Source of the DNA: Flavonifractor sp. An82
Lineage (GTDB): Bacteria; Bacillota; Clostridia; Oscillospirales; Oscillospiraceae
Direction: 5' to 3'
Assembly (NCBI RefSeq): GCF_002159265.1
Contig: NZ_NFHG01000023.1
Coordinates: 1-37,852 of the forward strand
DNA length: 37,852 nt
In this document: in pieces, positions 9,031-16,454 of the stretch
How the letters are laid out: every line of letters starts with the position of its first letter
How positions within the stretch are numbered: position 1 is the first letter of the stretch
Translations under genes and position numbers: made by a program
Notes under the pieces: model-generated
Told to the model about the DNA's origin: nothing
Database searches by the model: none
What the model saw: the letters and a program-made list of their open reading frames with translations, nothing else

Positions 9031-10124
9031 TACCGGTCACCTCCCTTCATGCTGTCCACAAAGCGGTCAAAGAGATATTCGGTGTCCATGGGCCCAGGGG
9101 AGGCCTCGGGGTGGAACTGGACGGTGAAGCAGTTGGGCCGCTTGTACTTGAGGCCCTCCACGCTGCCCTCGTTGACGTTGATGTGGGACACCTCGGCCAC
9201 AGCGGGGTCCACGCTCTCGGCGGTGACCACATAGCCGTGGTTCTGGCTGGTGATGAAGGCCCGTCCGGCGGCCAGATCCTTCACCGGATGGTTGCCGCCC
9301 CGGTGGCCGAAGCGCATCTTCCGGGTCTCGGCGCCGGTGGCCAGGGCCAGCAGCTGATGGCCCAGGCAGACGGCAAAGAGGGGCAGGCTGGAGTCGTAGA
9401 GCTTGCGCACCTCCTTAATAATGTCCACATTGTCCGCCGGGTCGCCGGGGCCGTTGGACAGCATGACGCCGTCATAGCCGCCGGACAGGATGGTCTCCAC
9501 CGGGGTATGGGCGGGGTAGACCATGACCTGGCAGCCCCGCTTCTGGAGGCAGCGGATCATGTTTTCCTTCACGCCGTAGTCCATCAGGGCCACCCGCAGC
9601 AGCTGCTCCCCCAGAGCGGGGTAGAGCTGGGGCTCCTTGCGGGTCACCTTCTCCACGGTGCCCTCCACCCGGTAGGCATGGATCTTCTCCAGACACTCCT
9701 CTACATGAAAATGCTCCGCACAGGTGATCATGCCATTCATGGTCCCCTGACTGCGGAGTATTCTGGTCAATGCCCGGGTATCCACGCCCTCGATCCCGGT
9801 AATGTCATATTGTTTCAGATAGGCGTCCAGCTCCCCTTCACAGCGGAAATTGCTGCCCCGCCGTGCCAGGTGCCGTACGATAAAAGCCTCGGCCCAGGGC
9901 CGGGAAGACTCGTTGTCCTCGTGGTTCACGCCGTAATTGCCAATAAGGGGATAGCTCATCACGATCCCCTGTCCCGCATAGGAGGGGTCGGTCAGGATCT
10001 CCTGGTAGCCGGTCATGGAGGTGTTGAATACCATCTCACACACCCGGTCGGCGGGAGAACCCATGCTGACGCCCTCAAAGACAGCGCCGTTCTCAAGAAT
10101 CAGGGTCGCCTTCATCTCCTGCAT
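9030..10124 (-). CDS. carA: Carbamoyl-phosphate synthase small subunit
   Basis: 364 residues from the ATG at 10124 ([13 protein letters not shown]); GAAAGG lies 4 bases upstream, and a start at 10115 is the alternative. The N-terminal CarA domain has [22 protein letters not shown]. The amidotransferase domain has the nucleophile Cys in [16 protein letters not shown] and [10 protein letters not shown] near the C-terminus, so it hydrolyses glutamine and passes ammonia to CarB. First gene of carA-carB, driven by a promoter just upstream. No PyrR leader or T-box is evident in the short predicted leader. Confidence 0.97.
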   Translation of the reverse strand: MQEMKATLILENGAVFEGVSMGSPADRVCEMVFNTSMTGYQEILTDPSYAGQGIVMSYPLIGNYGVNHEDNESSRPWAEAFIVRHLARRGSNFRCEGELDAYLKQYDITGIEGVDTRALTRILRSQGTMNGMITCAEHFHVEECLEKIHAYRVEGTVEKVTRKEPQLYPALGEQLLRVALMDYGVKENMIRCLQKRGCQVMVYPAHTPVETILSGGYDGVMLSNGPGDPADNVDIIKEVRKLYDSSLPLFAVCLGHQLLALATGAETRKMRFGHRGGNHPVKDLAAGRAFITSQNHGYVVTAESVDPAVAEVSHINVNEGSVEGLKYKRPNCFTVQFHPEASPGPMDTEYLFDRFVDSMKGGDR

Positions 10125-10153
10125 CACGCCTTTCTTTCCTTGGTATTTGTTCG

Positions 10154-10182
10154 ATTGTACTCTAAATCTTTTCCTGGGGCAA
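10154..10182 (-). promoter_or_regulatory. Promoter of carA-carB
   Basis: Minus strand TTGCCC (10182-10177), 17-base spacer, TACAAT (10159-10154), about 30 bases before the carA start. Confidence 0.6.
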
Positions 10183-10196
10183 CTCTCTTTCTTCCT

Positions 10197-10227
10197 CAAT
10201 TTTCAAAATTGTAATTTTGGACAAAAT
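10197..10227. promoter_or_regulatory. Two tandem AT-rich palindromes upstream of the carA promoter
   Basis: CAATTTT-C-AAAATTG (10197-10211) is perfect; ATTTTG-GA-CAAAAT (10214-10227) is perfect. They lie just upstream of the -35 of the carAB promoter and downstream of the terminator of the neighbouring gene. They look like regulator sites (ArgR or another dimer), but do not closely match the ARG boxes I know. Confidence 0.4.
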
Positions 10228-10228
10228 C

Positions 10229-10267
10229 CGGGGCGTCACTGCCGTTTTTCACGGTCAATGCGCCCCG
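10229..10267 (-). terminator. Terminator of the phosphoesterase gene
   Basis: Minus strand CGGGGCG (10267-10261) pairs with CGCCCCG (10235-10229) around an inner small hairpin CCGT/ACGG; GGATTTT follows. Weak T-run. Confidence 0.55.
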
Positions 10268-10299
10268 AATATCTCAAAAATCTAAATTTGGCCTCATAA

Positions 10300-11127
10300 T
10301 TATTTTGGTGGCTCCACATCCACCACCACCAGCTCCGGCCGGTTGAACAGGCGGGGCACCCGGGTGCTCTCCCGGGCCAGGCCCCGGCTGACAATGAGGG
10401 TGGTATTGCCCAGCTCATAGCGGCCGCCGGCGTAGGAGGGGAAGAAGCCCTGATTGGGGGCCAACACCCCGTTGATCAGGCCGGGCAGCCGCCACTGGCC
10501 TCCATGGGCGTGCCCAGCCAGCACCAGGTCGAAGCCGCTGCCGGCATAGTCGGTCACCCGCTCAGGCCGGTGGGTGAGCAGTATAGAGAAATGGCTGCCG
10601 TCCAGGCTGCCGCTGGCGGCAGACAGCTGCCACTGCCACCGCGCCTCCCCCGCTTCGGGATCGTCGATACCGCCGATCTGGAGCATCTGACCGCCCGCCG
10701 CGGCACAGACGCAGTCGCCGTCCAGTACCACGGCCCCGCAGGCCTCCACCAGCCGCTTGATCTCCGCCAGCCGACCGGTACGGTATTCATGGTTGCCCGA
10801 GGCATAGTACACCGGCCACCGCTCGGCCAGCTTTTTGATGGTGCGCAGGGCCCGCCATTCCTCCAGCCGCGGATGGTCGTCCACAATATCGCCGCACATT
10901 ACCACCAGATCGGGGTCCTGGGCCGCCACAGCCCGCAGCAGATCGTTCTGGTTTTTCCCATATTTACAGGCGTGTAGGTCGGTGAGCACCGCCAGACGGA
11001 TGGGCGCCTCCACCTTTTCGCTCTCCACCACATAGTGCCGCACCGCCAGACGCGCATCCAGGGCCGCCAGCAGGACACCGGCTGCCGCGCTCCCTGCGGC
11101 CAGGGCAGCCACTGTCTTTTTCTTCAT
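10300..11127 (-). CDS. Metallophosphoesterase, YkuE/YaeI-like, membrane-anchored
   Basis: 275 residues from the ATG at 11127, with AGGAGG 6 bases upstream. A hydrophobic N-terminal segment (about 5-24) should anchor it with the catalytic domain outside. The calcineurin-like motifs are all present: Asp50 and His52 in LTDLHACKYG, Asp80 in CGDIVDD, Asn112-His113 in SGNHE, His in LTHRPE, and GHAHGGQWRLPG. Relatives hydrolyse phosphodiester or pyrophosphate bonds of lipids and nucleotides; the substrate here cannot be read. It diverges from the DUF421 gene. Confidence 0.88.
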   Translation of the reverse strand: MKKKTVAALAAGSAAAGVLLAALDARLAVRHYVVESEKVEAPIRLAVLTDLHACKYGKNQNDLLRAVAAQDPDLVVMCGDIVDDHPRLEEWRALRTIKKLAERWPVYYASGNHEYRTGRLAEIKRLVEACGAVVLDGDCVCAAAGGQMLQIGGIDDPEAGEARWQWQLSAASGSLDGSHFSILLTHRPERVTDYAGSGFDLVLAGHAHGGQWRLPGLINGVLAPNQGFFPSYAGGRYELGNTTLIVSRGLARESTRVPRLFNRPELVVVDVEPPK

Positions 11128-11142
11128 TTGGTTCCTCCTTCT

Positions 11143-11171
11143 GCATATCCGTTTCTCTCCCGGCCATACTG
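11143..11171 (+). promoter_or_regulatory. Possible forespore (sigma-F/G-like) promoter of the DUF421-DUF4363 pair
   Basis: GCATA (11143-11147), 17 bases, CATACTG (11165-11171). The sigma-G consensus known from Bacillus is roughly GNATR, 17-18 bases, CATNNTA; one base of the -10 differs. No good sigma-A promoter is seen here. Confidence 0.4.
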
Positions 11172-11200
11172 AAGATATCGCTGTCACGGGAGGTCATTGC

Positions 11201-11881
11201 ATGGTCATCGCGTTTCTGCGCACCATCATTCTCTATGTCTTTATCATCGCCGGCATCCGGCTGATGGGCAAGCGCCAGGTAGGTGAGCTGGAGCCCTCCG
11301 AGCTGGTGCTTGCCCTGCTCATCGCCGATCTGGCCGCCGTCCCCATGCAGGACTTCGGTATTCCCCTGCTCACCGGTCTCATCCCCATCCTCACTCTTCT
11401 ATGCCTCACCATGGCCTTGTCGGTGCTCACCATGAAGAGCGTAAAGTTCCGGGCGGTCCTCTGCGGGCGGCCCAGCATCATTGTGGAAAACGGCAAGCTG
11501 CGTCAGGGAGAGATGAAGAAAAACCGCTTCACCCTGGACGAGCTGATGGAGGAGCTGCGGATGAAGGGGGTCACCGATCTGTCCACCGTCAAGTACGCCA
11601 TTTTGGAGACCAACGGCCAGCTGTCCGTCCTCCCCTTCGCCGCCCAGCAGCCCCCCACCGCCCAGGATCTGAACCTCCACCTGCCGGAGCCCGGCCTGCC
11701 GGTGGTACTCATCAACGACGGCCGACTCATCCGCCGCAACCTGCTGGGGCGCGGCTTCAACGACCAGTGGCTGGAGAAGCAGCTGAAGGCTCACAAAGTA
11801 GACCGGGTCCAGGACGTGTTTCTCATGACGGTGGACGAGACCAATCAGGTCTGTCTCATTGAAAAGGAGGGGGGACGATGA
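11201..11881 (+). CDS. DUF421 family membrane protein (YetF/YcaP-like)
   Basis: 226 residues. Three hydrophobic helices in the first 80 residues (FLRTIILYVFIIAGIRLMGK; LVLALLIADLAAVP; LLTGLIPILTLLCLTMAL), then a cytoplasmic DUF421 domain with GRPSIIVENGKL at about 90-101 and FTLDELMEELRMKGV at about 110-124. The GKRQVGELEPSELVLALL motif after helix 1 is diagnostic of the family. Ribosome site GGGAGG. The next gene overlaps by 4 bases. The pair DUF421-DUF4363 recurs in spore-forming Firmicutes; the molecular function is unknown. Confidence 0.92.
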   Translation: MVIAFLRTIILYVFIIAGIRLMGKRQVGELEPSELVLALLIADLAAVPMQDFGIPLLTGLIPILTLLCLTMALSVLTMKSVKFRAVLCGRPSIIVENGKLRQGEMKKNRFTLDELMEELRMKGVTDLSTVKYAILETNGQLSVLPFAAQQPPTAQDLNLHLPEPGLPVVLINDGRLIRRNLLGRGFNDQWLEKQLKAHKVDRVQDVFLMTVDETNQVCLIEKEGGR

Positions 11882-12258
11882 AGCGCTTCTGGATCGCGCT
11901 GGCCCTGCTGGCCGCCCTGCTGTGCGGTACCCTGCTCCACACCTATTCCCTGGGTGGCTTTACCAGGCGTCTTACCCACTCTCTGGAGGGGGCCCAGGAT
12001 CTGGCCCGGGCCGACCGCTGGGAGGAGGCCCACACCCTGACCGAGGAGGCCCTCCAGACCTGGAGTGATCGGGACGTCTATCTCCATGTTCTGCTGCGTC
12101 ACGCCGATACCGACCAGATCTATGCGGGGTTTCAGGAGGTGCTGGCCCTGCTGGAGAGCCGGGAGTACGGGGAATACGCCGCCGCCAACGCCCGGCTGGT
12201 CACCCAGATCGGACTGCTCAGCGAAGCAGAGCAGCTGACCTTAAAAAATGTTCTGTAA
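11878..12258 (+). CDS. DUF4363 family protein
   Basis: 126 residues, starting in the ATGA overlap with the DUF421 stop, so it is translationally coupled. A single N-terminal hydrophobic segment (about 3-20, LLAALLCGTLLHTYSL) is followed by an all-helical extracytoplasmic region with TEEALQTWSDRDVYLHVLLRHADTDQIYAGFQEVLALLES, typical of DUF4363. It should be a membrane-anchored partner of the DUF421 protein. Ends in a convergent terminator shared with nrdR. Confidence 0.88.
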   Translation: MKRFWIALALLAALLCGTLLHTYSLGGFTRRLTHSLEGAQDLARADRWEEAHTLTEEALQTWSDRDVYLHVLLRHADTDQIYAGFQEVLALLESREYGEYAAANARLVTQIGLLSEAEQLTLKNVL

Positions 12259-12264
12259 ATGGGC

Positions 12265-12300
12265 AGGAGGGGATGCCGCAGCTTTGCAGCATCCCCTCCT
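12265..12300. terminator. Bidirectional terminator between DUF4363 gene and nrdR
   Basis: Perfect 12-base stem AGGAGGGGATGC (12265-12276) with 12289-12300. Lies between convergent stops. Confidence 0.75.
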
Positions 12301-12314
12301 CTTCTCCATTCACA

Positions 12315-12770
12315 TCACTTTTCCGCCAGCAGCTTGTTGAGCTCCTCCATAAAGGTACTGATATCCTTGAACTGGCGGTACACCGAGGCAAAGCGGACAT
12401 AGGCCACCTCGTCCACCGTCTTCAGCCGCTCCATCACCAGCTCGCCGATACGGGCGGTAGGGATCTCCCGGTCCATCTCATTCTGGAGGACCTGCTCGAT
12501 CTCGTTGGCCATCTCCTCCAGGGCCGCAAAAGATACAGGCCGCTTCTCACAGGCCCGGATCATGCCGTTGAGCAGCTTGGTCTTGTCAAAGGTCTGGCGG
12601 CTGCCGTCCTTCTTGATCACCATCAGGGGCAGGCTCTCCATGGTCTCATAGGTGGTAAAGCGCTTATGGCAGGCCAGACACTCCCGGCGGCGGCGGATGC
12701 TGGAGCCCTCGTCCGAGGGCCGGGAATCCACAACCTTGCTCTCCGGGTGGGCGCAGTACGGGCACTTCAC
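12315..12770 (-). CDS. nrdR: Transcriptional repressor NrdR
   Basis: 151 residues, standard length. The N-terminal zinc ribbon has Cys3, Cys6, Cys31 and Cys34 ([11 protein letters not shown] … [14 protein letters not shown]), followed by the ATP-cone domain from about residue 48 ([27 protein letters not shown] … [23 protein letters not shown]). NrdR senses ATP/dATP and represses ribonucleotide reductase genes; no nrd genes are in the window. Two NrdR-like boxes at its own promoter suggest autoregulation. Confidence 0.97.
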   Translation of the reverse strand: MKCPYCAHPESKVVDSRPSDEGSSIRRRRECLACHKRFTTYETMESLPLMVIKKDGSRQTFDKTKLLNGMIRACEKRPVSFAALEEMANEIEQVLQNEMDREIPTARIGELVMERLKTVDEVAYVRFASVYRQFKDISTFMEELNKLLAEK

Positions 12771-12810
12771 GGCGGCAGACCTCCTTCTATCTCTGGGGCG
12801 GGCTTGGACC

Positions 12811-12846
12811 TCGCCAATATATAGTGGCTATACACAGTGCATTATA
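12811..12846 (-). promoter_or_regulatory. nrdR promoter with NrdR boxes
   Basis: Minus strand TATAAT (12846-12841) preceded by a poor -35. Immediately downstream are two matches to the NrdR box core CWATATATWG: GCACTGTGTATAGCC (core 12837-12828, 8 of 10) and CCACTATATATTGG (core 12824-12815, 10 of 10). They cover the predicted start of transcription. The 13-base centre spacing is shorter than the usual roughly 31 bases. Confidence 0.65.
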
Positions 12847-12947
12847 CCATAAGCTGTTCCCGGTTGGTATCCCTAAAATCAGAAAGTTTTTGCATATGCC
12901 AGGAAAAAAGCGGGCAGACTAAGGACGGTGAAAGCGAGGTGAGCGCA

Positions 12948-13076
12948 ATGCAGAACCAGTACAACAACCAGAAGAAGTCCCGTAACCAGAATCCTGCCCC
13001 CCAGGACTGCAAGCATCCCCAGAGCAAGAAGCAGGAGCAGCCCCAGGATAAGACCGGTGATCCCAACCGTCATTGA
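12948..13076 (+). CDS. Small hydrophilic Asn/Gln/Lys-rich protein, 42 aa
   Basis: ATG at 12948 with GAGGTG 7 bases upstream; product begins MQNQYNNQKKSRNQNPAPQD and ends QPQDKTGDPNRH. Very rich in Asn, Gln, Lys and Pro, with one Cys, no hydrophobic segment, so probably unstructured. A strong intrinsic terminator starts 11 bases after the stop, which supports a real single gene. The composition is like small clostridial spore-associated proteins, but I do not recognise a family. Confidence 0.65.
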   Translation: MQNQYNNQKKSRNQNPAPQDCKHPQSKKQEQPQDKTGDPNRH

Positions 13077-13086
13077 CCCCTTTCCC

Positions 13087-13120
13087 GTGGGCCGGGTGTT
13101 CCCGGCCCACAAATTTTTTT
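13087..13120 (+). terminator. Terminator of the 42-aa gene
   Basis: Perfect 10-base GC-rich stem GTGGGCCGGG (13087-13096) with 13101-13110, loop TGTT, then AAATTTTTTT. Confidence 0.9.
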
Positions 13121-13140
13121 AATTTTTTTCATTTTTCCTA

Positions 13141-13168
13141 TTGACATTTTTTTTGGTTTTGCTATAAT
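13141..13168 (+). promoter_or_regulatory. Promoter of tRNA-Gln
   Basis: TTGACA (13141-13146), 16-base T-rich spacer, TATAAT (13163-13168): perfect hexamers, about 32 bases before the tRNA. Confidence 0.85.
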
Positions 13169-13200
13169 AACATCTGCGCTTACGAGCGCGGCAATCAAAT

Positions 13201-13274
13201 AGCGGGATTGTGTAAGGGTAGCACAGCAGACTCTGACTCTGTATGTGAGGGTTCGAATCCTTCTCCCGCTGCCA
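13201..13274 (+). tRNA. tRNA-Gln, anticodon CUG
   Basis: Acceptor AGCGGGA pairs with TCCCGCT, discriminator G, CCA encoded. The anticodon stem GCAGA/TCTGT encloses the loop CTCTGAC, anticodon CTG, reading CAG. T arm GAGGG-TTCGAAT-CCTTC. Reads the CAG codon heavily used by the neighbouring GC-rich genes. Confidence 0.93.
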
Positions 13275-13275
13275 A

Positions 13276-13306
13276 AGCGAGACAGCCTATGGCTGTCTCG
13301 CTTTTT
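13276..13306 (+). terminator. Terminator of tRNA-Gln
   Basis: Perfect 12-base stem AGCGAGACAGCC (13276-13287) with 13291-13302, loop TAT, then TTTT. Confidence 0.9.
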
Positions 13307-13335
13307 ACTTTGTGTATAGAGAACTGCTCAAATAG

Positions 13336-13373
13336 AACAGCGCGCCAACCACTGGTTGGCGCGCTGTTTTTCT
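13336..13373. terminator. Terminator of the LysR gene (minus), possibly both ways
   Basis: Near-perfect 15-16 base palindrome AACAGCGCGCCAACCA … GGTTGGCGCGCTGTT with a very small loop, directly after the LysR stop; T-run on the plus strand (TTTTTCTTTT). On the minus strand the run is short. Confidence 0.7.
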
Positions 13374-13374
13374 T

Positions 13375-14301
13375 TTATTGCTCCGGCTGCTGCCTGCAAG
13401 GAAACTCCTGTCCTGGAACAAGTCTCTGACGAAGGAATTCCAACAGAGTATGGAGGGCAGGATTCTGGTTATCCTTTCTCCAGAAAAACCGGAAAATTAC
13501 CCGGCTGCATCCTTTGGGCAAGCCCTGACTGTAAAGTCTGTCCGTATTAAAGGTTGCGCAGTACGCATCCAGCAGGGTAAAGCAGTTTCCCGCACGCAGC
13601 CGAAGAAAGAGGTCCTCGGTATTCCTGACCTGAAGAAGTTTTGGGGCGGCAGTGTTGTAATAACGTAAAGTCTGCTCCTGAAAACTCTGAAACATATGGG
13701 CAGGGAAAACAGTAAGAATAGTCTGGCTCTGAAAATCTTCCCCGGTAATATGGCCACGGACAGCAATGGGGTTCTCCGGTGCACACACCAGAATCAGCGG
13801 AGATTCCATCAGCGCCATAGAGTCGTATTGCTCTCGCTGAGAAAACTGAATATCAGGAATAATAATTGCATCCAAATCCTCCGTCTTCAGCTGCTCCCCT
13901 GCCAGCCCGCTGAAAGAGTAGGACAAACGAAGATCAGGATGAGCCTCTTCAAAAGCCCGGAAGTAGCCTTCATATATTTCTTCCAGCAACGCATAACTGT
14001 ATAGCCCTACCCGAACACCAGCCTGAACAGGCTGGCCTATTTCTCTGGCCTGCATCAGAGCCTGATACAGCTGCCCCTGGATATGCTCGAACTCTTTCAG
14101 CAGAAATTCACCAGCGGGAGTAAGCGACAGAGAAAAACGGCTGCGATAAAAAAGCGCAACACCGATCTCTTCCTCCATTTGGCGGATAATCCGACTGACG
14201 CTGGGCTGAGTGGTATACAGCCGCTGCGCAGCCTCAGTAAAGCTTAACGTCCGGGCCGCCTCCAGAAACACTTTGATGTGCTTACTTCCAATGCTATACA
14301 T
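13375..14301 (-). CDS. LysR-type transcriptional regulator
   Basis: 308 residues. Residues about 5-65 form the LysR HTH (HIKVFLEAARTLSFTEAAQRLYTTQPSVSRIIRQMEEEIG), followed by the linker helix and an effector domain (about 90-295) of the periplasmic-binding fold. GGGAGGG ribosome site. It lies downstream of and in the same direction as the VOC and permease genes, with a 125-base gap, and likely controls the permease/isomerase-like divergent locus, where a LysR-like operator is visible. The effector is unknown. Confidence 0.93.
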   Translation of the reverse strand: MYSIGSKHIKVFLEAARTLSFTEAAQRLYTTQPSVSRIIRQMEEEIGVALFYRSRFSLSLTPAGEFLLKEFEHIQGQLYQALMQAREIGQPVQAGVRVGLYSYALLEEIYEGYFRAFEEAHPDLRLSYSFSGLAGEQLKTEDLDAIIIPDIQFSQREQYDSMALMESPLILVCAPENPIAVRGHITGEDFQSQTILTVFPAHMFQSFQEQTLRYYNTAAPKLLQVRNTEDLFLRLRAGNCFTLLDAYCATFNTDRLYSQGLPKGCSRVIFRFFWRKDNQNPALHTLLEFLRQRLVPGQEFPCRQQPEQ

Positions 14302-14426
14302 TTCTGTCCCTCCCGGTCTGCAGCACTTTCTGCAAGACCATTATATCGAATTACCCTGCCGGTGTCACGATAATTCAACAGCCCGGACCGGAGGCGCACA
14401 CCGATCCAGGCTGTCTCTGAATAAAC

Positions 14427-14825
14427 TTAGTTCTTTTGAATAAATTCAATAAGCACGCCGGAGTTGTCCCGAACAAACATTACGTTGTTGTTCTCCATCC
14501 TTATCTCATGGGCAATATCCACACCGTTGGCCACAAATTTTTCCTTCAGCGCCTGCATATCCGGCACCTCAAAGGCCACATGCTTGGTCCCAACGGTCTG
14601 CAGATCAGAGTTGGGCGTCAAGCGCTCCTGGGGAAGCGGCTTGGGTGCATCGTACCGGAAAAGTTCCAGCTGAAACTCTCTATTCTGAAGAAAGCAGACA
14701 CGCGCTTTCAGTGCAGGCACATATTCATCCTGCACCAGAGCAAAGTCCAGATTTTTTGCATACCATGCCAGCGCGGCGTCCATATCAAGGACGCTGATGC
14801 CCACATGCAGCGCTTTATAAGTCAT
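14427..14825 (-). CDS. VOC-superfamily (glyoxalase/dioxygenase fold) protein
   Basis: 132 residues, the size of a single two-module VOC protein. First beta-alpha-beta unit KALHVGISVLDMDAALAWYAKNLDF (His7 as a likely metal ligand), second unit THVAFEVPDMQALKEKFVANGV-like with a His near 82, and a C-terminal GVLIEFIQKN carrying the usual Glu ligand. Good ribosome site (GAGGAGG). It starts 13 bases after the permease stop, so both form one operon. VOC enzymes are isomerases, epimerases, lyases or dioxygenases; the neighbours suggest a role in catabolism of an organic acid or aromatic compound. Specific reaction not inferable. Confidence 0.85.
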   Translation of the reverse strand: MTYKALHVGISVLDMDAALAWYAKNLDFALVQDEYVPALKARVCFLQNREFQLELFRYDAPKPLPQERLTPNSDLQTVGTKHVAFEVPDMQALKEKFVANGVDIAHEIRMENNNVMFVRDNSGVLIEFIQKN

Positions 14826-14838
14826 ACTTTCATCCTCC

Positions 14839-16206
14839 TCAGATCAGGCCGGGGATCATGACATACAGCAGCACAGCTGCCAGCGCAGCGGCGGTGGTCC
14901 AAACCACAGTCTGCCAGAAGTACGCAGGATAGGACTGGAGATGGTTTGTCTTGGACATAGACTGGCAGATAAGTACCGTACCATTCCAGGGCAAAGATTC
15001 AAAGGTAATGGAAGTAAAGGCGGCGATACGCAGCACTGCGTGGGGGTTGATGTCGATTCCCCTGGCCTGGGCCACGGAAAGCGCAAGGGGAATGGAAACC
15101 ATCAGCGCAGCCGGAGGCGAAGAGGTAAAGAGCACGATCAGAGCCACCGCCAGGAATACGAACAGATAGATATTGATATTCCAGGAGGCCAGGATCTCGG
15201 TCAGGCCCTGGAATGCGGAGGTAGACTGAATGACAGCAGCCAAAGCGGCAGGTGCGCTGATCATCATCAGGGCTCCGGGGAATTGATCAGCGCCGGCATT
15301 GAGCGTAGTCTTGATCGCCGCAATGCCGGAACACTGTGTACCATGCGGAGAAACACGGGGGATATACTGCTGCATCAGTGCCAAGTTGATCAGAATACCA
15401 GCAGTAAGGGCAATAGCAATATTCAGATGGAGTACGGTGTAGCAGACAAAAACAGCAATAAGGGGCAGCAGCGCCACAAAAAAGTTGGGCAGCTTACGCT
15501 CCGTGGCATCAGGGATCTTCTGTACCGGGCCGTACTCAAAGTGCTCGCCGGCAGCCCGTGCTTTGGTAATCATGATATAAAGTGTCAAAAATCCACCCAC
15601 AGCAATAATAACAGCACCCACAATACCGGAAACCATGCCAGAGGTGGCGCTCACTTCATAACCCATACTGTTCATCGCAGAAACCGCGATCACGTTGGTG
15701 ATCTGGGGCGCGCCGGGCGCTGCCATAAAAGCACAGTTCAGCACCAGTAAGCCGGGAATAAAGCGCCGGGGAATATCACAGGCTTCCGACATGAACAGAG
15801 CCACAGGGAACAGAGTAAAGGTGAGCACATAACCATCAATACCGCCCATAGTAAACAGGCCACCAATGATCAGCATGATGAACAGTGCAATTCCAATCTT
15901 TCGGTTTCCGGACTGATTCTTCAAAAAACTTTTGACCAGCATATCGGCAATGGAAGTGGCCGCACCGGTATCAGTAAAGATCCGTCCCAGGATACAGCCC
16001 AGGAAAACAATAGAAAACAAGCTGGTCATGATCCCATAGATTCCGCTCACATAGGTTTCGGTAAATGCGGAGAGGGGATCCATTGTGTTGGTGACTGCGA
16101 CGATCACGGCGCAGATAGCGGAGACATAGTAACTGCTGAATCCAATATAGACTAACAGTAGGAAGAGTACGAGTGAAACAATAATGCCTATGAGTCCCAA
16201 AGACAT
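14839..16206 (-). CDS. GntP/CitMHS-type permease (ion-coupled organic-acid symporter)
   Basis: 455 residues with about 12 transmembrane segments. The start MSLGLIGIIVSLVLFLLLVYIGFSSYYVSAICAVIVAVTN resembles GntP-like permeases, and GRIFTDTGAATSIADMLVKSF plus GGLFTMGGIDGYVLTFTLFPVALF are typical of the family. AAPGAPQITNVIAVSAM and SSPPAALMVSIPLAL are re-entrant-loop-like segments. Ribosome site AAGGAGG. Members import gluconate, lactate, citrate or similar acids with protons; the substrate cannot be read. First gene of the operon with the VOC gene, divergent from the isomerase-like gene. Confidence 0.85.
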   Translation of the reverse strand: MSLGLIGIIVSLVLFLLLVYIGFSSYYVSAICAVIVAVTNTMDPLSAFTETYVSGIYGIMTSLFSIVFLGCILGRIFTDTGAATSIADMLVKSFLKNQSGNRKIGIALFIMLIIGGLFTMGGIDGYVLTFTLFPVALFMSEACDIPRRFIPGLLVLNCAFMAAPGAPQITNVIAVSAMNSMGYEVSATSGMVSGIVGAVIIAVGGFLTLYIMITKARAAGEHFEYGPVQKIPDATERKLPNFFVALLPLIAVFVCYTVLHLNIAIALTAGILINLALMQQYIPRVSPHGTQCSGIAAIKTTLNAGADQFPGALMMISAPAALAAVIQSTSAFQGLTEILASWNINIYLFVFLAVALIVLFTSSPPAALMVSIPLALSVAQARGIDINPHAVLRIAAFTSITFESLPWNGTVLICQSMSKTNHLQSYPAYFWQTVVWTTAAALAAVLLYVMIPGLI

Positions 16207-16289
16207 TGTGTTTACCTCCTTCAGTGTTCTCTCTTTTTCGCATCGCGGAGTTGGATCGGTCGACCACCGCTATTTTAGCAGATCCACTG

Positions 16290-16339
16290 TATGCAATAAA
16301 ATCGAACTTTTGAATCTTAGATATGCAATAATTCATTGC
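16290..16339. promoter_or_regulatory. LysR-like operator in the divergent intergenic region
   Basis: TATGCAATAA occurs as a direct repeat at 16290-16299 and 16322-16331, 32 bases apart (three helical turns). The second copy forms a palindrome GCAAT-N5-ATTGC (16325-16339), a T-N11-A style LysR site. A TATAAT at 16382-16387 puts the start of the isomerase-like transcript near 16394, so the palindrome is centred near -62, the classical LysR activator position. The minus-strand -10 (TAAAAT, 16277-16272) for the permease lies beyond the other copy. Confidence 0.6.
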
Positions 16340-16454
16340 CGCAAAAGGAAAGATATACTTTTCGTTGGGATGAATTGTCAGTATAATTATCTTGCTGATA
16401 GAACTGCGTCTCAGTATCTGCCCTGATCCCGATGACGCTCAAGGAGGAATAAAT

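Noticed and set aside
5587-9234. Long plus-strand open frame opposite carB
   Set aside because: A shadow of GC-rich carB codons: Gly/His/Val/Leu-rich product without domains; carB on the minus strand is unambiguous.
13336-13373. Second small RNA gene after tRNA-Gln
   Set aside because: The sequence is only a long hairpin directly after the LysR stop, best read as a terminator.
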